In this document: positions 26,685-35,642 of the stretch, one piece after another
Layout of the letters: each line of letters starts with the position of its first letter
Numbering within the stretch: position 1 is the first letter of the stretch
DNA from: JAKVCB01 sp965243695
GTDB lineage: Bacteria; Planctomycetota; Planctomycetia; Pirellulales; Lacipirellulaceae
Assembly: GCA_965243695.1 (NCBI GenBank)
Contig: CBDEWC010000015.1
Span: forward strand, 62,001 to 126,000
Length of the DNA stretch: 64,000 nucleotides
Reading direction: 5' to 3'
Notes under the pieces: model-generated
What the model saw: the letters and a program-made list of their open reading frames with translations, nothing else
Database searches by the model: none
Told to the model about the DNA's origin: nothing
Translations under genes and position numbers: made by a program

Positions 26685-28109
26685 ATGTCCCACGACCTCT
26701 ATGAAAATCCGCTGATCACCCGTTATGCCTCACAAGAGATGGCAACCCATTGGAGTGCACAGAAAAAGCACAGTACCTGGCGGAGGCTGTGGGTCGCTCT
26801 GGCTGAAGCTGAAGCTGACGTGGGCCTGCCAATCACACCAGAGCAAATTCTGGAGTTGCGGGCAGGTGTGGACAATATCGATTTCGCCAGTGCCAACGCG
26901 TATGAGCGCAAGCTAAGACACGACGTGATGGCACACGTCCATGCGTACGGCGATCAGTGCCCCACTGCCCGGCCAATTATTCACTTGGGAGCCACGAGTT
27001 GTTTTGTTACGGACAACACCGACTTAATGCTATTGCGTGAAGGACTGGACTTGATCGCCAGGCGGACCGCCAGCGTCATTCTTGCACTGGGAAAATTTGC
27101 TGCCGAGCATCGCCACATACCAACCTTGGGATTTACCCACTTTCAACCAGCTCAACCTACAACCGTTGGCCGACGGGCCTGCCTGTGGGCTTACGATCTG
27201 GTACTCGACCTGCAAGAAATTGAATACCGCCGTGACACTCTCAAAGCACGCAGTACGAAAGGAACTACGGGTACTCAGGCAAGTTTCCTACAACTACTCA
27301 ACGGGGACCATGAAAAGGTTCGGAAACTCGAAACCCTGGTCGCAAACAAAATGGGCTTTGACGACACCTACTGCGTCACCGGCCAGACCTATTCACGAAA
27401 AATCGACCACCAGGTGTTGGCCTCGCTCGCAGGAATTGGCGCCAGCCTGACAAAGATGGCTACGGATGTACGACTCCTGGCCCATCGTAAAGAAATGGAA
27501 GAGCCGTTCGAAAAAGAACAGGTCGGCTCGTCGGCTATGGCCTACAAACGCAATCCCATGCGCTCTGAACGGATTTGCAGCCTGGCCCGGTTCTTGATGA
27601 ACTTACCAGGCATGGCAAGTGAAACCCATGCCAACCAATGGATGGAGCGAACCCTTGATGACAGTGCCTGTCGTAGGATAATGCTACCCCAGGCATTCCT
27701 TGCCACTGACGCGATTCTGATTCTGGCCGAAAATGTGACGTGTGGCCTCGTCGTGTATCCCCAAGTCATCGAGAAACACCTGCGAGCTGAATTACCGTTC
27801 ATGGTCACGGAAAACATCCTCATGAAAGCCGTTGCCGCCGGTGGCGACCGCCAAGAACTTCACGAAAAAATTCGCCAACACAGCCAGGAAGCCGCCACCG
27901 TTGTCAAGCAACAGGGTGGTGACAATGATCTTCTCGACCGACTGAAATCTGACAACGCCTTTGATCAGGTTGATCTCTCGGATGCCATGAACCCTGCTGG
28001 ATTGGTGGGTCGAAGCCAGCAGCAGGTTGACGAGTTCCTGGCCGAAGTGATCGAACCTGTGCGTCAACGGTACCCAGAAGGGACCACCACCGAAGAAGTC
28101 TCAGTTTAA
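26685..28109 (+). CDS. purB: Adenylosuccinate lyase (eukaryote-like type)
   Basis: Cleaves SAICAR and adenylosuccinate in purine synthesis. 474 residues. Fumarase-superfamily signature GSSAMAYKRNPMRSER holds the catalytic Ser loop; LGATSCFVTDNTD and LGFTHFQPAQPTT are the other conserved blocks. Whole stretches (KGTTGTQASFLQL, ERTLDDSA, ELPFMVTENI, VVKQQGGDNDL) look much closer to animal ADSL than to E. coli or Bacillus PurB. Start at ATG 26685 (MSHDLYENPL); an earlier in-frame ATG at 26643 gives a Pro/Thr leader that I reject. Confidence 0.96.
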   Translation: MSHDLYENPLITRYASQEMATHWSAQKKHSTWRRLWVALAEAEADVGLPITPEQILELRAGVDNIDFASANAYERKLRHDVMAHVHAYGDQCPTARPIIHLGATSCFVTDNTDLMLLREGLDLIARRTASVILALGKFAAEHRHIPTLGFTHFQPAQPTTVGRRACLWAYDLVLDLQEIEYRRDTLKARSTKGTTGTQASFLQLLNGDHEKVRKLETLVANKMGFDDTYCVTGQTYSRKIDHQVLASLAGIGASLTKMATDVRLLAHRKEMEEPFEKEQVGSSAMAYKRNPMRSERICSLARFLMNLPGMASETHANQWMERTLDDSACRRIMLPQAFLATDAILILAENVTCGLVVYPQVIEKHLRAELPFMVTENILMKAVAAGGDRQELHEKIRQHSQEAATVVKQQGGDNDLLDRLKSDNAFDQVDLSDAMNPAGLVGRSQQQVDEFLAEVIEPVRQRYPEGTTTEEVSV

Positions 28110-28230
28110 ACTAAAGCTCCGAGTAGGTTTACCGGACTTGGTACTCCTGGACGCCTTTCTTCGGGAACTCGACGCCCAAAAAAGGCTAGAGCTGCTCGTG
28201 CGCTCCGCAAAGCAAGTCACCCACTGCGAA

Positions 28231-28275
28231 CCGTTAAATCAAATACGGTTAAATCAAATACGGTTAAATCAAATC
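28231..28275. repeat. Three-copy 15-bp tandem repeat spanning the fur stop codon
   Basis: CCGTTAAATCAAATA, CGGTTAAATCAAATA and CGGTTAAATCAAATC. The last copy (28261-28275) contains the final codons and TAA of fur on the minus strand; the other two lie just downstream of the gene. Confidence 0.9.
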
Positions 28276-28764
28276 ATGTGGGGACTGCTGTCGGTGTCGC
28301 TTGCGGCTACATTCAAAACAAACACCGGTGATCGTGAAGCGATGACCCGTCGCGCGGAAGTTGTGCTCCCGGGAAACCGCATCTCGAATAGCAGCCAGTT
28401 CCTGGCTGTGAAATTCAATCAACTGGCTACAGATCTGGCAGTGCAAATGATCATGTTGTGGATATCCATAATCATGTTCATAAATAGCTCGACCTTTGAG
28501 GTCCATCTTGCGTAACAAGCCAGCCTTCACCAACTCTTCGAGAGTTCGGTAAACGGTTGCTCGACCAATCTTTTCCAGACCATCTTCAGAAAGATTCTCA
28601 ATGAGATCTTCGACATCAAAATGGTCATGACGCCGGAAAATATGATCGACCAATGCACGGCGGGGTTTGGTAATCCGTTTGCCGCGGCTCTGGAGGTATT
28701 CCTCGAACCGCTCCTGGGGAGAGAGCGATACCTGAACTTCGCCAAGTGAAAATTCGTTCGACAT
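28264..28764 (-). CDS. Fur-family metal-dependent repressor
   Basis: 166 residues. N-terminal winged helix (KRITKPRRALVDHIF, then GRATVYRTLEELVKAGLL as recognition region), and a C-terminal dimerization/metal domain with HDHLHCQIC and CFEC, the Cys pairs of a structural zinc, plus YEHDYGYPQHDHLH metal residues. Could be Fur, Zur or PerR; the spacing is closest to Fur but the metal is not certain, so no symbol. Short C-terminal tail (RHRQQSPHDLI). Convergent with purB. A plausible promoter lies at 28876-28904. Confidence 0.92.
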   Translation of the reverse strand: MSNEFSLGEVQVSLSPQERFEEYLQSRGKRITKPRRALVDHIFRRHDHFDVEDLIENLSEDGLEKIGRATVYRTLEELVKAGLLRKMDLKGRAIYEHDYGYPQHDHLHCQICSQLIEFHSQELAAIRDAVSREHNFRATGHRFTITGVCFECSRKRHRQQSPHDLI

Positions 28765-28875
28765 AGACCCTCAGGCAGTCAGCCACCAGCATCTTCGCAA
28801 GATACCTGGAACTGGAGACTTGCCAATCCTACAAACCGGAAACAGACGTTGGATGAAGCTCAATCGCCTGCCTTT

Positions 28876-28904
28876 ATTTTAAGACACGCAGACCGGCTGA
28901 ACAA
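28876..28904 (-). promoter_or_regulatory. Promoter of the fur-like gene
   Basis: On the minus strand TTGTTC (28904-28899), 17-base spacer, TAAAAT (28881-28876), giving an untranslated leader of about 105 bases before the start at 28764. Consensus match only. Confidence 0.4.
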
Positions 28905-28973
28905 GTCGGCGCAAGTCCCCAAATGACCGGAGGTTCCGGTTGATCCTCACCTGGGACCTCTCATGGCTACTGC

Positions 28974-29255
28974 TCAAGCCAGCTCGTCGAGCACGCGATC
29001 GATCGCCTGGTCAAGCTTTTCAGAAGTTTCATAGGTACCGTCTGCGATCTCCGAACGGATCCGGGAAACCAGATCTTGTCGCACTTCGCCCACCTCGGCT
29101 GCCTCAATGGCTGCCAAAGCGGCGGGTGAGATCTCAAGCTGATCGCTGGGGGACGATGCAGCCGGGTCGACATTCGTGGGACGATTCGCCTGCAAATAAT
29201 GCGGCGGATTGATACCATGTGGACGATGGAGATGTGATGGACCGTGAATTTGCAT
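28974..29255 (-). CDS. FlgM-like anti-sigma factor
   Basis: 93 residues. Pro/His-rich N-terminus (MQIHGPSHLHRPHGINPPHY), then QLEISPAALAAIEAAE and a C-terminal helical part RSEIADGTYETSEKLDQAID, which has the FlgM pattern (LRSEIxDGTY then helix). FlgM holds the flagellar sigma factor until the hook is done. GGAGG 7 bases before the ATG at 29255. No flagellar gene is in the window, so partner and role are inferred; an unrelated anti-sigma function is possible. Confidence 0.72.
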   Translation of the reverse strand: MQIHGPSHLHRPHGINPPHYLQANRPTNVDPAASSPSDQLEISPAALAAIEAAEVGEVRQDLVSRIRSEIADGTYETSEKLDQAIDRVLDELA

Positions 29256-29906
29256 GGGAGGGCCTCCTCTAGAGGGCGAACGAGCGAATGCTCCAAAAAT
29301 TATCTCGCGATGACGAGAAGTTGACAAGCATTCACAAGATCGACCCGTTGGGCTATTGGCGCCCAAAAAAAACTCAAAGGGACAGTCAGTACTAACACAG
29401 CTCTTATGACGGGTTTAGCGATACTACCCCACCCGAAAAAGTGGTTCGTGCGAATTGTATCTTGTAAAACGGCAACTACCGAGAGACCGTGCCACAACAA
29501 CCAACTCCCGAAACTTCGCAGCATGGAAAACCGTCAACATCACCACAGCTCAACTGAGTTGATCTTACGGGCCGTAACGGCCTGAACGGTCTCTAATACG
29601 CCCCTTGGGCTGCCAACGTTCATTCTTAAGCAAAATCGGACTTATGAGGATGATAGGCAAGATCCGCCATCCCCGTCAAGATCGCCCTTTTCCTCCCAAG
29701 TTGAAAAGCAGCAAGTAGTTAAGCCGGATGCCAGCATTGGCGAAACAGACCCTCCCAGCCAAACAGGCAACTGGCCGCGGAACCTCCGGGTTCACTAAGG
29801 GTTTTATCTTAGAAGACTGCTTCACGGTTCACCGTTACAATCACGGTTTGCAGCCAGCCACGCTGACTTGCCAGCGGTGATCACCTCCCCACAGTAAGAG
29901 TTTCCC
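29256..29906. other. 650-bp divergent intergenic region
   Basis: Besides the flgM-like promoter, contains a palindrome TTACGG-G-CCGTAA near 29566. An open frame on the minus strand (29300-29524) lacks ribosome site and family likeness and is not called. Nothing else recognised. Confidence 0.5.
29299..29327 (-). promoter_or_regulatory. Promoter of the flgM-like gene
   Basis: On the minus strand TTGTCA (29327-29322), 17-base spacer, GATAAT (29304-29299), about 40 bases before the start codon. Good sigma70-type match. Confidence 0.5.
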
Positions 29907-30737
29907 ATGTATGCCTTGTGGTCTTATAGGACGCTGGTAACCGCTCTCGTAGTCACCTCCTCGGTCTGTCCTGCCTGCCTTGCCGTCGAGTCGGCTGCCT
30001 CGACCAGGCTGTTCGAACAGCTCGATACCAATGGTGACGGGCTGCTCAACCGTGCAGAAATCGACCCGAAGCATCAACGCTTGTTCGACCGGATCGTCCG
30101 GCAGGCAAATGGCCTCAGCAACGGAGAACTCTCCCTGGCAGAATTTCGCGCCGGGCTAACGCCACGACGCCCTGAAAAATCACTCGAAAAGAAAGAGTCC
30201 AATCGGCTCCCGGGTGCGGATGCGATCCGGTTGCTGTACCTTAAAATGGATACGAATCGTGATGCGATTCTCGAGGCCAATGAAATTCCAGTGGAGTTGC
30301 TTGATGTTTTTGATCAACTCCTTGAGACAGCCGATCGCAATCGTGACGATCGCCTTAACAGTAGGGAACTGACAATGTCTACCGTACCACTCTCGCGCGT
30401 CGGCCGAAGAATTGTCCGCCGGCTGAAAATCGACGTCCAGCGGGAACTGGCCCGACTGCGACCAGTCGAAGGTGACCAGTTTTATCGCTTCGATAAGCAG
30501 CCTAAATCCCGCCAGCTGTTTGGAAATGGGGCCAGCGGTCCGGAGGTTTTTGGCCGACTGGATGCCGATGGCAACGGCCTGCTTGAATTCTCGGAAGTAC
30601 CTGGCCGTTTGAGGCCTCTCTTCCAACAATTCTTAGAACAGGCAGACCTGGACCACGACAAAAGCCTTTCCAGGCAGGAATTCTTGGAGAGTGCCGGCCG
30701 CCTGAAACCTTTTCTCGAGATGGCTGAGAGCCCGTAA
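29907..30737 (+). CDS. Exported multi-EF-hand calcium-binding protein
   Basis: 276 residues. Signal peptide (VTALVVTSSVCPACLA). EF-hand loops: DTNGDGLLNRAE (about 40-51), DTNRDAILEANE (about 114-125), DRNRDDRLNSRE (about 143-154), DADGNGLLEFSE (about 219-230) and DLDHDKSLSRQE (about 249-260); one further degenerate loop near 70. Typical of secreted EF-hand proteins abundant in planctomycetes; calcium binding is well supported, its target unknown. Single gene. Confidence 0.85.
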   Translation: MYALWSYRTLVTALVVTSSVCPACLAVESAASTRLFEQLDTNGDGLLNRAEIDPKHQRLFDRIVRQANGLSNGELSLAEFRAGLTPRRPEKSLEKKESNRLPGADAIRLLYLKMDTNRDAILEANEIPVELLDVFDQLLETADRNRDDRLNSRELTMSTVPLSRVGRRIVRRLKIDVQRELARLRPVEGDQFYRFDKQPKSRQLFGNGASGPEVFGRLDADGNGLLEFSEVPGRLRPLFQQFLEQADLDHDKSLSRQEFLESAGRLKPFLEMAESP

Positions 30738-30931
30738 TCTGCTACCTGTAGCCGGAATTTCTTTTCCGGGCGAACCCAGAACCAAAAGACGCTGTCCTGC
30801 GTAACACAAGAGACGCTGCCTTACCTATCCAAACAAAGGCTGTTGGTAGTGTCTTTGGAACAGTAACCCCGCGGGCCTGATGGGGTTGGGAACGCAAATC
30901 GGAACGCAAAAAGGTAGAGAGGTGGTTCACT

Positions 30932-31120
30932 ATGCACGCAATTCTTCCTGAAAACCAGAACCGTTATCTCCCTCCATTGAAGCTGACCCTAAAATCCTAC
31001 CTGGAACTAAGCCAATCTTTTTCAGAGGCTTTGGAGGAACTCGAATCCCGTTACCCCCAGCGGCGAGAATTGCCGTTGGAAGATCGCAGGCACTCCCTCT
31101 TGAAGCAGCAACTGCGGTAG
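30932..31120 (+). CDS. Small hypothetical protein
   Basis: 62 residues, charged and helical (YLPPLKLTLKSYLELSQSF, then SEALEELESRYPQRRELP). GAGAGG lies about 10 bases before the ATG, and codon use looks like the neighbours. No family known. An overlapping minus-strand frame (30930-31172) is less plausible. Lies 97 bp upstream of ispH. Confidence 0.5.
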   Translation: MHAILPENQNRYLPPLKLTLKSYLELSQSFSEALEELESRYPQRRELPLEDRRHSLLKQQLR

Positions 31121-31217
31121 CGCCGGATTTTCTTTTAGACAACGGCATGGAGTCACCCGGGTTATTGTGCAACGCAGCGGTAGCGTGTTTGGCAGCCGAT
31201 CGGCTATGATGGGCCGC

Positions 31218-32150
31218 ATGAAAGTCCTTCTAGCTAGCCCCCGTGGTTTTTGCGCCGGTGTCAACATGGCTATCGAATCGCTGGAGCTTGCGCTCGAGGC
31301 GTTCGGTGCCCCGCTGTATGTCTACCACGAAATTGTTCATAACAAGTACGTTGTCTCGCATTTCTGTGACCGGGGTGTACGTTTTGTTGACCAGTTGGAT
31401 GACGTTCCAGAGGGTTCGACGTTGCTCTTCTCGGCACACGGCGTATCGCCCGAAGTTCGGCGTGTTGCCCTCCAGCGACAGTTGCATGCAATTGATGCCA
31501 CTTGCCCACTGGTTACCAAGGTCCACCTGGAAGCAATCAAGTATGCGCGGCAAGGATATACGGTCCTGTTGATTGGCCATGAAGGGCATGACGAAGTCAT
31601 CGGCACCATGGGAGAAGCTCCCGAGGCAATCGTACTGGTCGAAGAAGCCGACGACGTGAACTCGCTGCAGGTTGCCGATGAAAGCAAGGTGGCGTACCTG
31701 ACTCAAACAACCCTCAGCGTTGACGATGCAAATCGCATTATTAATCAACTCAAAGTACGCTTTCCTGCAATCGTCGCTCCACCAAAAGAAGATATTTGTT
31801 ACGCGACGCAAAACCGTCAGGAAGCGGTATCTGTGCTGGCCAGCGAAGCTCAGTTAACCCTCGTGGTCGGGAGCCAGAACAGTTCCAATAGCCAACGTCT
31901 GGCTGAATTGGCTCGTCAACGGGGAATTGAGGCCTATCTCATCGACGGCACCGACGATATGAATCCCGAATGGTTTGCCGGGGTGGAAACGGTACTCATG
32001 ACCGCAGGCGCCAGCGCGCCGGAAGTCGTTGTGGAAGAATGTCTCGATTGGCTTCGTGACCGGTTTGCCGCCAAGGTCGAAGTACGCTCTCTCCGTGAAG
32101 AGAAAGTTTCCTTTCCTTTGCCCAAAGGCTTGCGAACTGCAAAGGCGTAA
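31218..32150 (+). CDS. ispH: 4-hydroxy-3-methylbut-2-enyl diphosphate reductase
   Basis: Last step of the MEP isoprenoid pathway, an iron-sulfur enzyme giving IPP and DMAPP. 310 residues. Conserved cluster cysteines: GFCAG (Cys12), DATCPLV (about Cys95) and EDICYATQNRQ (about Cys193). Also HEIVHNKYVV with the conserved His, and SSNSQRL near the C-terminus. Start at ATG 31218 (MKVLLASPRG) fits the family; ATG 31206 is possible. Same-strand yjbQ follows 23 bp later, probably cotranscribed. Confidence 0.97.
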   Translation: MKVLLASPRGFCAGVNMAIESLELALEAFGAPLYVYHEIVHNKYVVSHFCDRGVRFVDQLDDVPEGSTLLFSAHGVSPEVRRVALQRQLHAIDATCPLVTKVHLEAIKYARQGYTVLLIGHEGHDEVIGTMGEAPEAIVLVEEADDVNSLQVADESKVAYLTQTTLSVDDANRIINQLKVRFPAIVAPPKEDICYATQNRQEAVSVLASEAQLTLVVGSQNSSNSQRLAELARQRGIEAYLIDGTDDMNPEWFAGVETVLMTAGASAPEVVVEECLDWLRDRFAAKVEVRSLREEKVSFPLPKGLRTAKA

Positions 32151-32173
32151 TTACCTGGAGTGGGGAGGGGACA

Positions 32174-32590
32174 TTGGTATATCAACGTCGGTTGACCATC
32201 GATACCAAGGGTCACCGTGACATGCACGATCTCACCGAGGATGTCGCGGCAATCGTCTCGGCCAGCAAAATCGTGACTGGCACCATCCAGGTCTTTAATG
32301 TTGGCAGCACCGGAGCGGTTGGAGTGATTGAATTCGAGCCGGGATTGGAACGTGATCTGCCCGAATTGCTCGATCGCTTGATCCCACCCAGTCGCGACTA
32401 TGGCCATGAACAGGCCTGGCACGATGGCAATGGCCATTCTCACCTGCAAGCCAGCTGGCTGGGAACATCCCTGAGCGTGCCAGTCGCCGAGGGACAAATG
32501 CTGTTAGGGACGTGGCAACAAATCTTTCATCTCGAGTGCGATACCAAACCACGGGAGCGCACTATTGTTGTTACCGTTCAGGGAGAATGA
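32174..32590 (+). CDS. YjbQ/UPF0047 family protein
   Basis: 138 residues. Matches UPF0047, a small beta-rich trimeric protein: LTIDTKGHRDMHDLTEDV at the N-terminus, NVGSTGAVGVIEFEPGLERD in the middle with the family acidic signature, and HDGNGHSHLQASWLG with clustered His/Asn, then LGTWQQIFHLE. Some members show thiamine phosphate synthase activity, but the role is unsettled. Start is a TTG at 32174 with GGAGGGG a few bases upstream; the family N-terminus needs this start rather than the ATG at 32222. Confidence 0.88.
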   Translation: MVYQRRLTIDTKGHRDMHDLTEDVAAIVSASKIVTGTIQVFNVGSTGAVGVIEFEPGLERDLPELLDRLIPPSRDYGHEQAWHDGNGHSHLQASWLGTSLSVPVAEGQMLLGTWQQIFHLECDTKPRERTIVVTVQGE

Positions 32591-32610
32591 ACCATTACGT
32601 CTTATCAGCC

Positions 32611-33501
32611 TCAACTGCTTGCACTCCGGTAACTCCGAAGTGCTTTTTGAAAGACGAGCCGGCTTGCCCAGAAACTGACAATCGTTGCAACCACGGCAAA
32701 CAACGCCAGTTTCCAGTAAGCTGGATCGAGCGGCTTGGCAAGTATTCCCGCTGGCACGTTGATCACGATGAGAATTGGAATCACAAAGGTAAACACCTGT
32801 CGCATGGGAGTGCCCCACCGACCGTCGTAAATTCCCATCGGGTAGCGTGAAAAGTTGGTGATGTAAAACCAAAAGTCATACAGGGACTGGTTTCGTCCCA
32901 ACCAAATGCTGGTGGCTGCAAGCGCAATCATCACGCTGTAGAGAATGATCACCCCAGCCAACACGTAGACCGGGTAGAGTAGCATCCCAGCCCAGGAAGG
33001 GGCCCCGTCGGAGAGGTGTCCCAACGAATAAAAAAGCAGGATGAGGGCCACACCAAAATTACCCAGCGAGGGCCAACTGACTTTCTGCAGCGAGATCAGA
33101 AACTGGGTGTCAATCGGCTTGAGCAGGGCAAAATCAAGATTCCCCGTGCGAATCAGTTCGCTAAACTCCTGGACGTTTGGCATGAAGAACGCCTGGACCA
33201 TGCTGTTGACGAGCATCGTTGTGGCGATGAAGACAAAGAACTCGAATTGACTCCAGCCAGCAATAGAATTCGTGTACTGGTAAATCAAAAGATAAAAACC
33301 AAGATTCATGATCACGAACGAAGTCGATGAAATCAGTTGAATGATGAAATCGACACGAAATGTCATGTCACGGATGAGGCTGTTGCGGGCAAAGGTACCA
33401 AACACTTGTAAGTATTTTGCCCAGGAATGCGAACGTCTCTCTGGGCGAAGCTCGTCATTACCAGTCGTTGTTGTTCTGTGCTGCATCGCGTTATCCACCA
33501 T
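32611..33501 (-). CDS. ABC-2 type permease (second subunit)
   Basis: About 296 residues with six helices (for instance FIIQLISSTSFVIMNLGFYLL near 60, VYVLAGVIILYSVMIALAA near 185, VFTFVIPILIVINVPAGILA near 240) of the DUF990/ABC-2 group. Pairs with the next permease, overlapping its 3' end by 11 bases, and with the upstream ATPase to form an exporter; this group includes putative multidrug or lipid exporters. Start uncertain: ATG 33501 chosen, with GTG 33507 and ATG 33486 as options. Confidence 0.87.
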   Translation of the reverse strand: MVDNAMQHRTTTTGNDELRPERRSHSWAKYLQVFGTFARNSLIRDMTFRVDFIIQLISSTSFVIMNLGFYLLIYQYTNSIAGWSQFEFFVFIATTMLVNSMVQAFFMPNVQEFSELIRTGNLDFALLKPIDTQFLISLQKVSWPSLGNFGVALILLFYSLGHLSDGAPSWAGMLLYPVYVLAGVIILYSVMIALAATSIWLGRNQSLYDFWFYITNFSRYPMGIYDGRWGTPMRQVFTFVIPILIVINVPAGILAKPLDPAYWKLALFAVVATIVSFWASRLVFQKALRSYRSASS

Positions 33502-34306
33502 AGCCACTGTAGCGATTGAATCCGTTTTTCATTGCAACACGAGCGCTAATCATAAACACTGCGACCCAAGCCGTTTCGACGAGCAGGCCATGGACCAAAT
33601 CGGGCCCACTCACCTTTCCCAGAAAAATTGCCGCGGGAAAGTATGCGAGATACTTGAGTGGAAGGTAATCGACCAGCGTGAACCACGGCTCGGGAAGAAT
33701 ATCGAGGGGAAACATGTGTCCGGAAAAAAAGAAGTTAAACAACATGTAAATGAATAACAGAGAACTGACCTCCAGGAACCAAAAACCAATCATCCCGATC
33801 GTCGCTTCCAGAAAAAATCCTAGCAGAAATCCTAAAACCAGTGATGTCACAAATGCAGCGACAATCCCTGGATCGGGCCAGCCAGAAAAATAACTGCGGC
33901 AAAGAAAGAATACGAATGCAAACGGAGCAGCCGCTACCAGGTAATAAACCAACTTGTGGGCAATCCGCGACAAGAGCAAGAACGTGATCAAGTCGATTGG
34001 CTGAATAAGGAACTTTTTGATCTCCCCATTGCGAATTTGCAAGGTAATCCCGGAGGCCAGCCCAGGCATGCTCGAAAACGCGCGGGCTAACATCGCCAGT
34101 AAATAATAGGCAACCATTTCGTTGCGCGTATAACCTTTGATCGAACCGGTCCCGGCAGCGGTAAAAACGGCAGTCCACAAGAATATTTGCGTAACGATCG
34201 GCAGAAAACGCATTAACGTGCCGAGTGCAAAATCGCCCCGATAAACAATCCGCTCCTCGACGCAAATGCGGAAAATCGTCCACCAGGTGAGAATTCGTGC
34301 GGTCAT
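33491..34306 (-). CDS. ABC-2 type permease (first subunit)
   Basis: 271 residues, six helices (RFLPIVTQIFLWTAVFTAAG, LLLSRIAHKLVYYLVAAAPF, LVLGFLLGFFLEATIGMIGF and others). Same DUF990-type family as the following gene; the motif RNGEIKKFLIQPID matches RTGNLDFALLKPID in its partner, so the two are paralogues that likely form a heterodimer. Second gene of the ATPase-permease-permease operon. Substrate unknown. Confidence 0.88.
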   Translation of the reverse strand: MTARILTWWTIFRICVEERIVYRGDFALGTLMRFLPIVTQIFLWTAVFTAAGTGSIKGYTRNEMVAYYLLAMLARAFSSMPGLASGITLQIRNGEIKKFLIQPIDLITFLLLSRIAHKLVYYLVAAAPFAFVFFLCRSYFSGWPDPGIVAAFVTSLVLGFLLGFFLEATIGMIGFWFLEVSSLLFIYMLFNFFFSGHMFPLDILPEPWFTLVDYLPLKYLAYFPAAIFLGKVSGPDLVHGLLVETAWVAVFMISARVAMKNGFNRYSGYGG

Positions 34307-34413
34307 AGGGAACGGACGGCTAACGGCAGGGAAAATCCTATAGAATGACGTTGGATCCGTGGTTGGGGGGCAGTTGTGGGGAGCGTGATTCCAAAGAGTC
34401 TTAACGAAGCTAC

Positions 34414-35442
34414 TTATCCTGTCCGCTGAACCGTTGCCGTCGTCGCGGCGATTTTCTGTGCATCGGCACCCGTCTGTGCGAATACCTCAGCTATGACATC
34501 TTCCAAGGGAGGATCCTCGACGCTTATGTCTTCAATAGTGTGGTTGGCCAACACTGAGGATAAAACGTCGGCAATCACGTTTCGTTCGACGCGCAACTTT
34601 GCTTTGGGCTCAGCAATTTCAACAATATCTCCATAACGGGCAAGGTCGCCAGGCATTTCGCCAGCGCCAAACTGCAGGGTCAGGACCTTGTGGCTACTGA
34701 ACTGGTCTACAATCCCCAACAGGGAACCATCGTACATGATCCGGCCATGATTGATGATCACCACACGTTTGCAGAGGGCAGCGACGTCCTTCATATAATG
34801 ACTGGTCAACAAGATGGTAACCCGACGAAGTTCCTGGTAATGCTTGAGAAACTTCTGAATGTTGCGTTGCGCTACAACATCCAGACCAATCGTTGGCTCA
34901 TCGAGGAAAAGAACTTCCGGCGAGTGCAACAGGGCTGCGGTCAGCTCCATCTTCATCCGCTCTCCCAGCGACAGCTCCCGCACCGGTTGATTCAGGACAT
35001 GACGGATTTCAAGCAGGTCTGTCAATTCGTCTTGCACCGCCTGAAATTCAGCCGGATCGATGGCATAAATCTGCTGATGAAGGCGAAACGACTCGGCAGC
35101 TGGTAAATCCCACCAGAGTTGATTCTTCTGCCCCATTACCAGGGCAAACCGTCTGCGGTAAGCGTTTTCGCGCCGCCACGGTACAAAACCCATCACGCTG
35201 GCCTGACCGGTCGTAGGGTTGATTACACCCGAAAGGAGCTTGAGCGTAGTCGTTTTGCCGGCCCCGTTGGGGCCCAGAAAGGCGACAAATTCACCTTCGG
35301 CAACGTCCAAATCAATCCCACGGACCGCCTGCACCTCGCGGTATTCGCGATTGAAGAGGCCTCGCACTGCAGCCAGCAGACCTTCCTGCTTTTGATAGAC
35401 GCGGTAAGTTTTTTCAAGCCCGCGGATTTCGATGACAGCCAT
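34414..35442 (-). CDS. ABC transporter ATP-binding protein
   Basis: 342 residues. Walker A GPNGAGKTTT (about 56-65), Q-loop GQKNQLWWDLP, signature LSLGERMKME (about 156-165), Walker B EVLFLDEPTIGLD, then the switch His (TSHYMKD). A 100-residue C-terminal extension (HKVLTLQFGAGE and onward) is typical of ABC-2 exporter ATPases. First gene of the operon with two permeases after a 107-bp gap. Energises export across the inner membrane. Confidence 0.94.
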   Translation of the reverse strand: MAVIEIRGLEKTYRVYQKQEGLLAAVRGLFNREYREVQAVRGIDLDVAEGEFVAFLGPNGAGKTTTLKLLSGVINPTTGQASVMGFVPWRRENAYRRRFALVMGQKNQLWWDLPAAESFRLHQQIYAIDPAEFQAVQDELTDLLEIRHVLNQPVRELSLGERMKMELTAALLHSPEVLFLDEPTIGLDVVAQRNIQKFLKHYQELRRVTILLTSHYMKDVAALCKRVVIINHGRIMYDGSLLGIVDQFSSHKVLTLQFGAGEMPGDLARYGDIVEIAEPKAKLRVERNVIADVLSSVLANHTIEDISVEDPPLEDVIAEVFAQTGADAQKIAATTATVQRTG

Positions 35443-35642
35443 TTCGCTCCGATTATAGTGCCCCCGACGGATCGGGGACAGGGGACAACACGGTAGCCAG
35501 CAAAGTGGCGACCTGCGATACTTTGCCGAGTTGAAACCCTCTCCCCTATCCTACGACGACCCGGAAGTCGTGTTCTTTATCGATTACCAGAAAACCCAGC
35601 CCGCCAATGACGCACCGGCCCCCGCCCCAGCCCCAGCCAAAA

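Noticed and set aside
28138..28515. Plus-strand open frame over the fur 3' end
   Set aside because: Antisense to Fur and its repeat region simply reads through the 15-bp units.
29300..29524. Hydrophobic minus-strand open frame of 74 residues
   Set aside because: Overlaps the flgM-like promoter, no ribosome site; hydrophobicity alone is not enough.
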